Below, piece by piece: positions 7,813 through 16,161 of a DNA stretch of 64,000 bases. A program made the translations under genes and the position numbers. Numbering within the stretch: the first letter of the stretch is position 1; each line of letters starts with the position of its first letter. Source of the DNA: Streptomyces noursei (GTDB lineage Bacteria > Actinomycetota > Actinomycetes > Streptomycetales > Streptomycetaceae); assembly GCF_016917755.1 (NCBI RefSeq), contig NZ_CP070326.1:1426001-1490000 (forward strand), written 5' to 3'. Under the pieces are notes generated by a model that saw only the letters and a program-made list of their open reading frames with translations, searched no databases and was not told where the DNA came from.

Positions 7813-10800
7813 GGGCCACCTCCCGCAGCCGCGCCAGCGCGCGGCCGGCGGTGATCAGCACGCGCGGATCGTCCGCCGTCATGGTCAGTTCCTCGGCGAA
7901 GGAGCGTGCCCCGGCCTGGAGCGGGATCATGTCGACGCCGCCGAGCCGGAACACCTCGGCCAGCTCGGGGGTGACCATGCCTGCCTCCCATGGTCCCCAC
8001 AGCAGCGAGCGGACCACTGTCCCGGGGCGGGTTGCCTGCTCGGCGGCGAGCACGTGGTTGAGGGTTTCGTTGGCCATCGCGTAGTCGCACTGCCCCCCGT
8101 TCCCGGTCGCGGCGACGACCGACGAGAACGCGCACAGCAGCCGCAGCGGGTCCTCGCGGGTGGCGGACAGCAGTGCCCGCAGACCGTCGACCTTGGTTTG
8201 GAACACGGCGTCGAACTGCTCCTCGGTCTTGTCCTCCACCCGCCGGTCGGCCAGCACTCCGGCCGCATGCACGACGCCGGTGATCGGCCCCCACTGTGTC
8301 CGGACGTCCGTGAGCGCCGCCCGTACGGCGTCCTCGTCCCGGACGTCGGCGTGCAGGTAGCGGGCCTGGTCCAATCCGTCCACCTCGCGGCTCGGGCCGC
8401 GGCCGAGGAGGACGAAGCGCGCGCGGTGGCGGGAGTCGAGCGCGCGCAGCGCCGCCGCCGTGACTGCCCCGGTCCCGCCTGACACGACGATCACCGGGTC
8501 CTCCCCGAGAGCGTCAGTGGCGGACGGCCCCGGTACGTGATCGGGGAGTTCGGCGAGGGCCAGCGTCCACCGAGTCCCGTCAGCAGCAAGCCCGACGTCC
8601 AGGTCGGGGCCTCCGGCCAGGAGTTCGTCGACGACGGCGGCGGCGACCTCGGCCGCCGTCCGGTCCGCGCGCCGGCAGTCGATGGCCTTGACCGCGGCGA
8701 GCGGCCATTCCCAGCGGACCGTACGGGCGAGCGCGGCCAGGCCGCCGAGCCAGGGTCGTTGCGCGTCGCGGTGGCCGAACCCGCCGCCGGTGTCCTGCAC
8801 GGTGACGAAGACACCGCCCTCGGCGCGCAGCCGCGGCCCGATCGCCTGCGCTGCCCGGAACGCGTCCCGTTGGACGGCCAGGGCGTCGTCGATGGACGTG
8901 ATGTCGGCGAGCCCGCCGAGGAACAGCAGGCCGGCGGCCGCCGTCCTGGCGAGGTCGGCCGTGGTGCCGACCTCTGCGTGGATGCCTCGCTCGGTGAGCA
9001 GCCGTACGGCTTCCTTGGCGATTCCGGTGCCATCGTCGGTGACCAGCAGGGTCCCAAGTCCCCGCATGGGTGAGCCCGGTGCGGGCGTGCGCTGCAAGGT
9101 CAGGACATGCCGGCGGATCGCCTGCACAGGAACAGCAGTGGTGAGCGGAGCGGGTGCGTCCAACAGGGCACGCAGACGGTCGGCGATCTCACCGACCGTG
9201 CGCAGCGTCAGAAGCGGGGCGAGCTGAGCCCGGTCCACGGCTTCCAACTGCGGGAACATCGGGCGCAGCGCAGCGAGGACCTGGGTGCGGGTGATCGAGT
9301 CCAGGCCGAGGTCGACCTCCAGCTCCATGTGCGGCTCCAGGATCTCCACTGGGTAGCCGGTCTTCTCAGCCACGGCGGCCAGCACCACGGCCTCCAGATC
9401 ATCGAGGCTGCGTACCTCGACGGGTGCCGGGGACATGGCCACGGCGGGTGCCGAGGCGGCGACTGGCGCGGGCGGTGGGACGGCAGGCCGGTGGAGCGGT
9501 CCGGCTGCGGCGGTCGGCTCGACGATGTGGTCCGCAGTGCCCTCCAGCGCCGTCAGCGCGTCGATCGACTTCTCGGCCATGCTCAGATAGGCCGCGTGGG
9601 CGCGTGCGATCTCCTGCTGGGCTTCCGCGACCGCGCGCAACGTATCGCCGCCCAGGGCAGCGGAGTTGGACAGCACCGGTGCCGGTGCCGCGGGCGAGTA
9701 CTCCGCGTTCGGCGGGTAGCGCCTGCCGTGGTTGCCCCCGCTGATCAGCATGGGCATCGCCGGTCGCGCAGGCTCGGGCCGGGCGGGACCGTGCCACAGC
9801 CCGGCGAAGTCGAGCGGGACACCAAGCGCGCAGAGGTGTCCGAGCGCGTCGAGCAGTCCGGTCACGCCGTTGCGGCCCGGGCGGTCGAGGGCGATCGCGT
9901 GGACGTCGGCGAGGGACTGCTTGACCAGGCCGGTCAACGCACCGCCCGGGCCCACCTCCAGGAAGATCCGCACCCCGTCGGTATGCATGGCCCGCACCAT
10001 GTCGGCGAAGCGGACCGGGGAGGCGACATGGTCGGCGATCGCCCGCCGAATCTCGGCAGGCTCCACAGAGTGCACGGCCGCCGTGGTATTCCCGTACACG
10101 TCCAGCAGCGGTGCACGCACAGTCGCCCCGGATAGGAACGCCCGCAGCGGCTCCGTCGCCGACACGACCAGAGGGCTGTGGAAGGCCGCCGAGGTGTCGA
10201 GCACCCGCGCCGTCATTCCAGCTGCGGTGGCGTGCCTCTGTACCAGTGCCCCCGCCTCGGCGGTTGCGGCCACCACGACCTGGCGCGGAGCGTTGTGGTT
10301 GGCGATCCACGCCTCGGCGAGGTCGTGGCGTGCGAGCAGCTCCGACACCTCGTCGACGCCGGTATCCAACGCGATCATGACACCGGAGGTCCCGCGCATC
10401 AGCTCGCCCCGACGGGCGGCCAGCCGCATCAGCGTGTCCTCGTCGTACGCGCGCGCCGCGTGCAGGGCCACCAGCTCGCCGAAACTGTGCCCGGCCACGC
10501 AGTCCGGCCGCACCCCCACCGCATCCAGCACGGCCAACAGCGCGAGGCTGTGCGCGGCGATGGCCGGCTGCGCGGCGCCGGTGTCGGTGAGCGCGCGCCG
10601 CTGCGCCTGCCGCTCGGCGTCGGTGAACACCGGTGCGGGGAAGACGAGCCGGGACACCTCATGTCCGTTCCACACCGCGTGGGCCTGCGGAAGATGCATC
10701 GCCAGGTCCGCACCCATGCCCACGTACTGGGCCCCCTGCCCCGGGAAGAGGAACGCGATCCGGCCCGGCGCGCGCCCGACGCCGTAGTGCACACCCGAGG

Positions 10801-12445
10801 GCGTCGAGAACGGTTCTGTGCCGACCAGGCCGCGCGCCTGTTCCAGCTTCTGTGCGAGGTCCTCAGTGGACGAGGCGACCACTGCCAGCCGGTGCGCCTC
10901 TGTGCTGCGGAAGGTCTCCTGGCTGCGCCGCGCGATGGCTGTCAGGCCGCCCGAAAGGTCGCGGGAGAAGAGCTCCTGCGGGGTGGCGGCGGACAGCACC
11001 ACCAGCTCGCACGGCCGTACCTCGCAGCGCACCGAGTGGCGGGTCCGAGGCGCCATGCCGGCGTACTCCTCAAGCGCGACATGGAAGTTCGAGCCGCCGA
11101 AGCCGAAGCTGGACACCGAGGCTCGCCGAGGGTGGTCGGCCGTGTGGATCCACGGCCGCGCCTGTGTGTTGAGGTAGAAGGGGCTCTCCGCCAGCTTCAG
11201 TCCGGGATTCGGCCGAGTGACCTTGATCGTCGGCGGCAGCACCCGGTGCCGCAACGCCAGGGTGGCCTTCAGCAGCCCGGCGGCGCCCGCCGCGGCCTTG
11301 GTGTGCCCGATCTGGGACTTGACGGACCCCAGTGCGCACCACTGGCGGTCAGCCCGTCCGCTCGCGTCGAACACCGAACGCAGGGCGGCGAGTTCGGCGG
11401 CGTCACCGGCGGCGGTGCCGGTGCCGTGCGCCTCGACCAGGCCGACCGTCTCCGGTCCGTAGCCCGCAGCCTCGTACGCCCGGCGCAGCGCCCGCGCTTG
11501 CCCGGTGTCCAGCGGCGCATACACCGAGGTGCCGCTGCCGTCCGAGGAGGAGCCGATGCCGCGGATCACGGCGTGCACCTGGTCGCCGTCGCGTTCTGCG
11601 TCGGCGAGCCGCTTCAGGGCGAACAGCGCGATGCCCTCGCCCAGCATCGTGCCGTCCGCGTGCTCGTCGAACGGGCGGCAGTCGCCGCTGGATGACAGAG
11701 CCGGGGTCTTGCTGAAGCACTGGAACGTCAACGGGTCATTGAGCGTGTCCACCCCGCCGGTGATCACCAGGTCGGAGCGGCCGAGCAGCAGGTCGTCCGC
11801 CGCGACCGACAGAGCAGCCAAGGAACTCGCACACGCGGCGTCCACAGTGAAGTTGGCCCCGTGCAGGTCGAAGCGGTTCGCGATCCGGCCCGCCACCACG
11901 TTGCTCAGCAGGCCCGGGAACGTCGCCTCCTGCCATGGCGTCGAGTAGTCCGCGATCCGGTCGCAGACCGCATCCGCGTCCGCCTCGGACAGCCCGCTGT
12001 CCAGCAGAGCCCGGCGCCACAACGGGCGCCCGGCCCGCGCCGCCATCTCACCGAGTAGCTGCAACGAGGCACAGCCGAGGAACACGCCGACCCGCTCGCC
12101 GTCGACCTGGTCGAGCCCTGTGCCCGCCAGACCGGTCAGCAGGCGCTCCGCGGCGACCAGTGCCAGCAACTGGGCGGTGTCGGTAGCGGGCAGGTTTCGC
12201 GGCGGCACCCCCAGGGCCATCGGGTCGAACTCGACCTCGGGAAGGAATGCCCCGCGGCGGGCGTAAGTCTTGTCCGGAGCCTCCGGGTCAGGGTCGTAGA
12301 AGTCCTCGATCAGCCAGCGATCGGCCGGCACGTCGGTCATGAGGTCGCGCCCCTCGATGACGTTGCGCCAGAAGGCGTCCACATCCGGGGCGCCCGGCGT
12401 GATCGCGCTAACGCCGACGATCGCGATCCGGTGGTCCAAGCTCAT
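7805..12445 (-). CDS. PfaA-like polyketide/PUFA-type synthase (KS-AT-ACP-KR)
   Basis: 1546 residues. The KS is at about 5-440, with active Cys205 in DAACASSLAAL and the two His motifs VEAHGTGT and IGHTKAAAG. The acyltransferase is at about 555-860, with FPGQGAQY and the Ser nucleophile in GHSFGELVA. One acyl carrier domain lies near 1040-1110, with the phosphopantetheine Ser in LGLDSITRTQ. The C-terminal KR is at about 1240-1530, with GGTGAV and the Ser/Tyr/Asn set in FSSVVAATGNGGQCDYAMAN. The order is that of PfaA and heterocyst-glycolipid-type synthases, which act iteratively, but PfaA usually has several ACPs and this has one. It ends within the dehydratase gene start and begins 10 nt after pfaD, inside one minus-strand operon. 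Confidence 0.9.
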   Translation of the reverse strand: MSLDHRIAIVGVSAITPGAPDVDAFWRNVIEGRDLMTDVPADRWLIEDFYDPDPEAPDKTYARRGAFLPEVEFDPMALGVPPRNLPATDTAQLLALVAAERLLTGLAGTGLDQVDGERVGVFLGCASLQLLGEMAARAGRPLWRRALLDSGLSEADADAVCDRIADYSTPWQEATFPGLLSNVVAGRIANRFDLHGANFTVDAACASSLAALSVAADDLLLGRSDLVITGGVDTLNDPLTFQCFSKTPALSSSGDCRPFDEHADGTMLGEGIALFALKRLADAERDGDQVHAVIRGIGSSSDGSGTSVYAPLDTGQARALRRAYEAAGYGPETVGLVEAHGTGTAAGDAAELAALRSVFDASGRADRQWCALGSVKSQIGHTKAAAGAAGLLKATLALRHRVLPPTIKVTRPNPGLKLAESPFYLNTQARPWIHTADHPRRASVSSFGFGGSNFHVALEEYAGMAPRTRHSVRCEVRPCELVVLSAATPQELFSRDLSGGLTAIARRSQETFRSTEAHRLAVVASSTEDLAQKLEQARGLVGTEPFSTPSGVHYGVGRAPGRIAFLFPGQGAQYVGMGADLAMHLPQAHAVWNGHEVSRLVFPAPVFTDAERQAQRRALTDTGAAQPAIAAHSLALLAVLDAVGVRPDCVAGHSFGELVALHAARAYDEDTLMRLAARRGELMRGTSGVMIALDTGVDEVSELLARHDLAEAWIANHNAPRQVVVAATAEAGALVQRHATAAGMTARVLDTSAAFHSPLVVSATEPLRAFLSGATVRAPLLDVYGNTTAAVHSVEPAEIRRAIADHVASPVRFADMVRAMHTDGVRIFLEVGPGGALTGLVKQSLADVHAIALDRPGRNGVTGLLDALGHLCALGVPLDFAGLWHGPARPEPARPAMPMLISGGNHGRRYPPNAEYSPAAPAPVLSNSAALGGDTLRAVAEAQQEIARAHAAYLSMAEKSIDALTALEGTADHIVEPTAAAGPLHRPAVPPPAPVAASAPAVAMSPAPVEVRSLDDLEAVVLAAVAEKTGYPVEILEPHMELEVDLGLDSITRTQVLAALRPMFPQLEAVDRAQLAPLLTLRTVGEIADRLRALLDAPAPLTTAVPVQAIRRHVLTLQRTPAPGSPMRGLGTLLVTDDGTGIAKEAVRLLTERGIHAEVGTTADLARTAAAGLLFLGGLADITSIDDALAVQRDAFRAAQAIGPRLRAEGGVFVTVQDTGGGFGHRDAQRPWLGGLAALARTVRWEWPLAAVKAIDCRRADRTAAEVAAAVVDELLAGGPDLDVGLAADGTRWTLALAELPDHVPGPSATDALGEDPVIVVSGGTGAVTAAALRALDSRHRARFVLLGRGPSREVDGLDQARYLHADVRDEDAVRAALTDVRTQWGPITGVVHAAGVLADRRVEDKTEEQFDAVFQTKVDGLRALLSATREDPLRLLCAFSSVVAATGNGGQCDYAMANETLNHVLAAEQATRPGTVVRSLLWGPWEAGMVTPELAEVFRLGGVDMIPLQAGARSFAEELTMTADDPRVLITAGRALARLREVARG

Positions 12446-12455
12446 CTGCCGTTCC

Positions 12456-13991
12456 TCAAGCCAGTGGGCGAGGCCGGAAGTCGAAGACTTCGGCGGGAAG
12501 ACGGACCCCGAGGGTGCGCAGCTGGTGCGCCCGGGTCAGCACCGCGGCTCCCTGGAGCAGGTTGCGGGCGATCTGTGTGACCGAACGCCGACCGGGATCG
12601 GCCAGAAAACTGCCGGCGACCCAGGTGTTGAAGGCCCCTGCGGCGGGGCCGCACCACAGCTGGTAGTCGAAGCGCCGGCCCGGCGCGCCGTCGACCGCCC
12701 ACGCGGCAGCGTTGCCCAGGTACCAGCGGAAGGTCAGGGCCATCCGGTGCTTCGGGTCCGCATGCGCCCGGGTGACCTCGGCAGGAGCGCGCTGCGACCA
12801 GTACTCCTCGGTCAGCTTCCACACATCGTCCAGGGAGGTGCCGAAGACCTCGCGCTCCAAGGCTTGCCGGGTCTCCTTGGGGATCGATTCCAGCGACGGG
12901 TGGGCGGTGTACAGCTGGTGCAGCCGGGCCGCTCGGCCGGCGAACTTGGTTCCGCGTCGCAGGACCTGGACCTTGGCGCCGAGTTCGAACATGTCGGCCG
13001 CTGGCGCCATCGCCACGTCCGCCACCCCGGCCTGCGCGAGCATGGCCTTCGCTTCGTCGCTGACGGCGGCCTCGACCGACATCTGGTTCACCGAGCCCGT
13101 CACGACGTACGCCGCACCGAGGGCGAATGCCGCCGCCACCGCGGCCGGATCGCCGAGCCCGCCTGCCGCACCCACCCGCACACCGGGGTTCTTGCGGCGG
13201 GCCAGCGCAAGGACCGCCGGCAGCACCGCAACCAGCGGCCGACCGTCGGTGTGGCCACCGCTGTCCGCCTCGACCGTGATGTCGTCCACCACCGGCGTCC
13301 GGGCCGCCAATCGGCCCTCGTCCTCGGTGAGTTCACCGTCCCTGACCAGTCGGCGCACCAGTTCCGCCGGGGGCGGGGACAGGAACAGCTCGGCCGTCTC
13401 GGGCCGCGATACCTTGGCGAACAGCGCGGTTCTCCGAAAGATCCGGCCCGCTGCGTCGGCCCGCAGCCCGGAGCCCGAGCAGCGCACCACCGCGGGCGTG
13501 ATGTCCATGAACGCCGACACCGAGATCTTCGGTACCCCAGCCCGCAGCAGGCGCGCCGCGACCTCGTTCTCCATGGCCCGATCATGCGGCTGGTGGATGA
13601 GGTTGACACCCCAGTTGCGCCGCCCGGCCAGGCCGGTCCGCAACCGCTCCAGGTCCCGGTCGAGACGTGCCAGACCGAGCCCGGCCGCCCCGAAGAACGC
13701 CAGCATCTCCTCCCGGGCCATCGCCTCGACCATCTCGACGCCCGCGATGCCGTACGCCATCTCACCCGCGACGTAAGGGAATCGCACCTGGTGAGTTTCG
13801 GCGAAGGACCAGTCGCCCAACCACTCCGGGTACATGGCCGGCACCGTGCCGACAGCGGCTGGCCTCGGCCGTTCCGAGAGCCCCAGCGCACCGTCCCGCT
13901 CGCGGGCCACCAGATGCACCGGCCTGGCCACCCGCTGGGCTAGTTCGACCAGGCCGTCGCCGTGGAACACCCCTGGCGCCGTGTCAGACAC
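12456..13991 (-). CDS. PfaD-family trans-acting enoyl reductase
   Basis: 511 residues matching the PfaD family of FMN-dependent enoyl reductases (nitronate monooxygenase-like TIM barrel). These reduce the enoyl-ACP intermediate for PUFA synthases and some trans-AT polyketide synthases. Visible features are the family N-terminus (FHGDGLVELAQRVARPVHLV), NWGVNLIHQPHD, KISVSAFMDITPAVVRCSG and the glycine-rich ADSGGHTDGRPL. The GTG start at 13991 overlaps the EF-hand gene's TGA, so translation is coupled. Together with the PfaA-like KS-AT-ACP-KR and the DH protein it completes a reductive cycle, which makes a partly or fully saturated chain possible. Confidence 0.9.
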   Translation of the reverse strand: MSDTAPGVFHGDGLVELAQRVARPVHLVARERDGALGLSERPRPAAVGTVPAMYPEWLGDWSFAETHQVRFPYVAGEMAYGIAGVEMVEAMAREEMLAFFGAAGLGLARLDRDLERLRTGLAGRRNWGVNLIHQPHDRAMENEVAARLLRAGVPKISVSAFMDITPAVVRCSGSGLRADAAGRIFRRTALFAKVSRPETAELFLSPPPAELVRRLVRDGELTEDEGRLAARTPVVDDITVEADSGGHTDGRPLVAVLPAVLALARRKNPGVRVGAAGGLGDPAAVAAAFALGAAYVVTGSVNQMSVEAAVSDEAKAMLAQAGVADVAMAPAADMFELGAKVQVLRRGTKFAGRAARLHQLYTAHPSLESIPKETRQALEREVFGTSLDDVWKLTEEYWSQRAPAEVTRAHADPKHRMALTFRWYLGNAAAWAVDGAPGRRFDYQLWCGPAAGAFNTWVAGSFLADPGRRSVTQIARNLLQGAAVLTRAHQLRTLGVRLPAEVFDFRPRPLA

Positions 13992-14718
13992 GGCCGAGCG
14001 CCAGGTTGCCCGGCGCCCGGGGGTCCAAGCTCGTGATGAAGTCGGTGACCGCCATCAGCACCTCGGCGTAGCCGAGATGGCCGTCCGCATCGGCGTCCAG
14101 CACCTCCCACGCGTGCTCGGCGTGGTTCCGGTCCACGCGCAGGACCTCCGTGCCGAGACGAATCGCCTCATCCCTGGTGACCCGCCCGTCATGGTCATCG
14201 TCCGCCATCGCAAACGCCAGATTGGTGACCACACCGATGTACTGCAGTGTCTTGTCCGGCGTCTCCGCAACACTGTTGGCCATCACCACGACGAACTGCT
14301 CCGCATCCAGCCGCTTCGGGTCCGGCACCCACGCGGGCTTGACCACCAGCGCGTGCCAGATCCGGTTCACCGTCGCGACCATCTGTTGCGCCCGCGGCGA
14401 GTCCTGGGCGTGCCCGGTCAGCCGCGCCAGCCGGTGCGCGAACTGCATCGTGTCCCCGGGGGTCACCGCACCGTCGCCGTCGTCGTCCAGGACCTCGAAC
14501 ATCCACAGCTGCTTGCGCCGCAGGTATGGGTCCTGGGCCGCCGCCAGCCGTTCCGCGGCCGCAATGGTGACCGCAGCGTCCGGCCTGGGCGCGGCCACGG
14601 CCTCACCCGTCAGCGCCACAGCGGGCACGGCACCGGCTGCCAACCCCGCAGCGCCGCGCAGCACCGTCCTGCGGGTCGCATTCGTCTCTTCGTTGCCCTT
14701 CGGCGTCTCAGCTACCAC
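13984..14718 (-). CDS. Twin-arginine secreted EF-hand calcium-binding protein
   Basis: From the GTG at 14718 (GAGGGG Shine-Dalgarno just upstream; an ATG at 14808 is also in frame) the product is about 244 residues. It starts with a Tat-type signal, ATRRTVLRGAAGLAAGAVPA, so it is probably exported folded. Three EF-hand loops are visible: LDDDGDGAVTPGD, ADDDHDGRVTRDE and LDADADGHLGYAE. It is the first gene of the minus-strand lipid cluster and overlaps pfaD. An EF-hand protein heading a PUFA-type operon is unusual. A calcium-dependent role in export, sensing or anchoring of the product can only be guessed. Confidence 0.8.
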   Translation of the reverse strand: MVAETPKGNEETNATRRTVLRGAAGLAAGAVPAVALTGEAVAAPRPDAAVTIAAAERLAAAQDPYLRRKQLWMFEVLDDDGDGAVTPGDTMQFAHRLARLTGHAQDSPRAQQMVATVNRIWHALVVKPAWVPDPKRLDAEQFVVVMANSVAETPDKTLQYIGVVTNLAFAMADDDHDGRVTRDEAIRLGTEVLRVDRNHAEHAWEVLDADADGHLGYAEVLMAVTDFITSLDPRAPGNLALGRV

Positions 14719-14818
14719 GAGCCCCTCTGTTCGCGCAACGTGATCGTTACTGCACGCTCGTTTGTGATCTCGTGCCCGGGAGGCTAACAGCGTCACCCGA
14801 CCCGCCATGACCTGAAAT

Positions 14819-14860
14819 CACTCAAATTGGTTATCTAAAAACCAAGTTGATATACAGCGG
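14819..14860. promoter_or_regulatory. AT-rich promoter/operator between EF-hand and reductase genes
   Basis: A locally AT-rich stretch in otherwise GC-rich DNA contains the inverted repeat TTGGTT (14827-14832) / AACCAA (14840-14845), followed by GATATA at about 14849-14854. For the plus strand TTGGTT and GATATA make plausible -35 and -10 elements about 16 nt apart. The inverted repeat overlapping them suggests a repressor or activator site controlling the divergent lipid cluster and reductase genes. No experimental support. Confidence 0.45.
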
Positions 14861-14989
14861 TGCCGAACATGCTAGAAAGTGGGCCGCCTTGGGCATCGCC
14901 GCCTCCGCAACCGCCAATGGTGGGCGCGCTATTCGACGCTCTCGACGGCTTGGGAGCAACTGTCCGCCCTCGCCCCCAAGGAGGTTTCC

Positions 14990-15245
14990 GTGAAGCCGCT
15001 CCTCCGCCTGTTCGCCTCGCCACTGCTGGACATCCTGGCGGCACCGAACGGCGTTGACCTCTGCCTGGCAGCGGTCAATCCGCTGTGGTCGGTATCCGAA
15101 ACCCGGGCCCGGGTATTGCACATCCGGCACCAGGCCCGGGACACGGTGACGCTCACCCTGCAGCCCAACGCGAACCGGCGCGGCTTCTGCGCGGGCCAGC
15201 ATGTCCGCCTCGGCGTCGAGGTGAACGGTGTACGTCGCCAGACTT
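14990..15245 (+). pseudogene. Truncated ferredoxin/flavodoxin reductase (N-terminal 85 residues)
   Basis: GTG start at 14990 with an ideal AAGGAGG site at 14978-14984. The protein begins VKPLLRLFASPLLDILAAPN and reaches the first FAD-binding segment (ARVLHIRHQARDTVTLTLQP, then FCAGQHVRLGVEVNGVRR). This matches the N-terminus of oxidoreductases that pair with membrane fatty-acid desaturases. At about 15240 the family sequence breaks into IS982-family DNA, and the rest of the FAD/NAD/2Fe-2S enzyme is not found after the IS. The gene is divergent from the PUFA-like operon and probably served it as a redox partner, so a desaturation step may have been lost. Confidence 0.75.
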
Positions 15246-16160
15246 GGACTCCCTCGCCACCGCACTCTACGTGGAGACTGACGGCCTGCTGAAGGACTCA
15301 CCGCATCTCGCTCCGTGGCGGCCAGCCACCGGGATCGCTCCACGACTCACCGACGCCGAGCTGGTCACGCTCGCGATGATGCAGGCCATGCTCGGCTTCA
15401 CCTCCGAGGCGAAGTGGCTCCGCCACGCCCGAGCTCACCTGCGGCATCTCTTTCCCTACCTGCCGAAACAGCCCGGCTACAACAAGCGCCTACGCAAGGT
15501 CGCCGAGCTGCTTCGCCGCATCACCCGGCTACTGGCCACCGACACCAGCGTCTGGAGCGACGTGTGGATCGTCGACTCCACCCCGGTCGAATGCGGACGC
15601 TCCCGCGAGACCGTCAAGCGTTCCGACCTGGCCGGATGAGCCGAGTACGGATACTGCTCCAGCCACAGCCGCTTCTTTTGGGGCCTTCGGCTGCACCTGG
15701 TGTGCACGCTTCAGGGCCTGCCGATCGCTTTCGCCCTGACCGCGGCCAAGGCCGACGAACGCGAAACGCTACTGGACCTGCTTGCCGCCGAACCGGAACT
15801 GGTGGCCGCCCGGCCCGGTCAGACGCTGATCGGCGACAAGAACTACTTCGGCCGCGACTTCGAGCACCAGTTGGCCGAACTGGACGTCCGACTGCTGCGG
15901 CCGACCCGCAAAGGCGAGCCGGAGCGGGCCGGTGCCCCGCTGTTCAAGCCGCTGCGGCAGGTCAACGAATCGGTGAACGAGAGCTTCAAGGGGCAGCTCG
16001 ACCTCGAGCAGCACCGTGGTCGCACACCAGCCGGCGTCACCGCCCGCGTCATGCGGCGCACCCTCGCACTGACCGCCGCGATCTGGCACAACGACCACAC
16101 CGGACAGCCGGTCCTGCGATCACTGACCGCCCTTGACCACTGCCCCCTTGGAATCGATCA
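15240..16160 (+). mobile_element. IS982-family element, probably 5'-clipped and inactive
   Basis: The segment holds an IS982-type transposase frame but no self-contained start codon was identified; the family N-terminus LDSLATALYVETDGLLKDS begins right at the junction with the reductase fragment. The right end reaches the stop codon of the DEAD-box gene near 16160. I could not define terminal repeats or a target duplication. Both flanks are gene ends, which suggests the element marks a deletion or rearrangement junction rather than a clean insertion. Confidence 0.65.
15253..16140 (+). pseudogene. IS982-family transposase with in-frame stop
   Basis: The frame encodes the DDE enzyme of IS982 elements: first Asp in DVWIVDSTPVECGRS, second in LIGDKNYFGRDFEHQL, Glu in VNESVNESFKGQLDLEQHRG. 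A TGA at 15637-15639 interrupts it between SDLAG and AEYGYCSSHSRFFWGLRLHL; a Trp (TGG) is expected there, so a single base change is enough. No stop occurs at the expected C-terminus near 16140, and the frame runs on into DNA antisense to the DEAD-box gene. The transposase should be non-functional unless the TGA is read through. Confidence 0.8.
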
Positions 16161-16161
16161 T

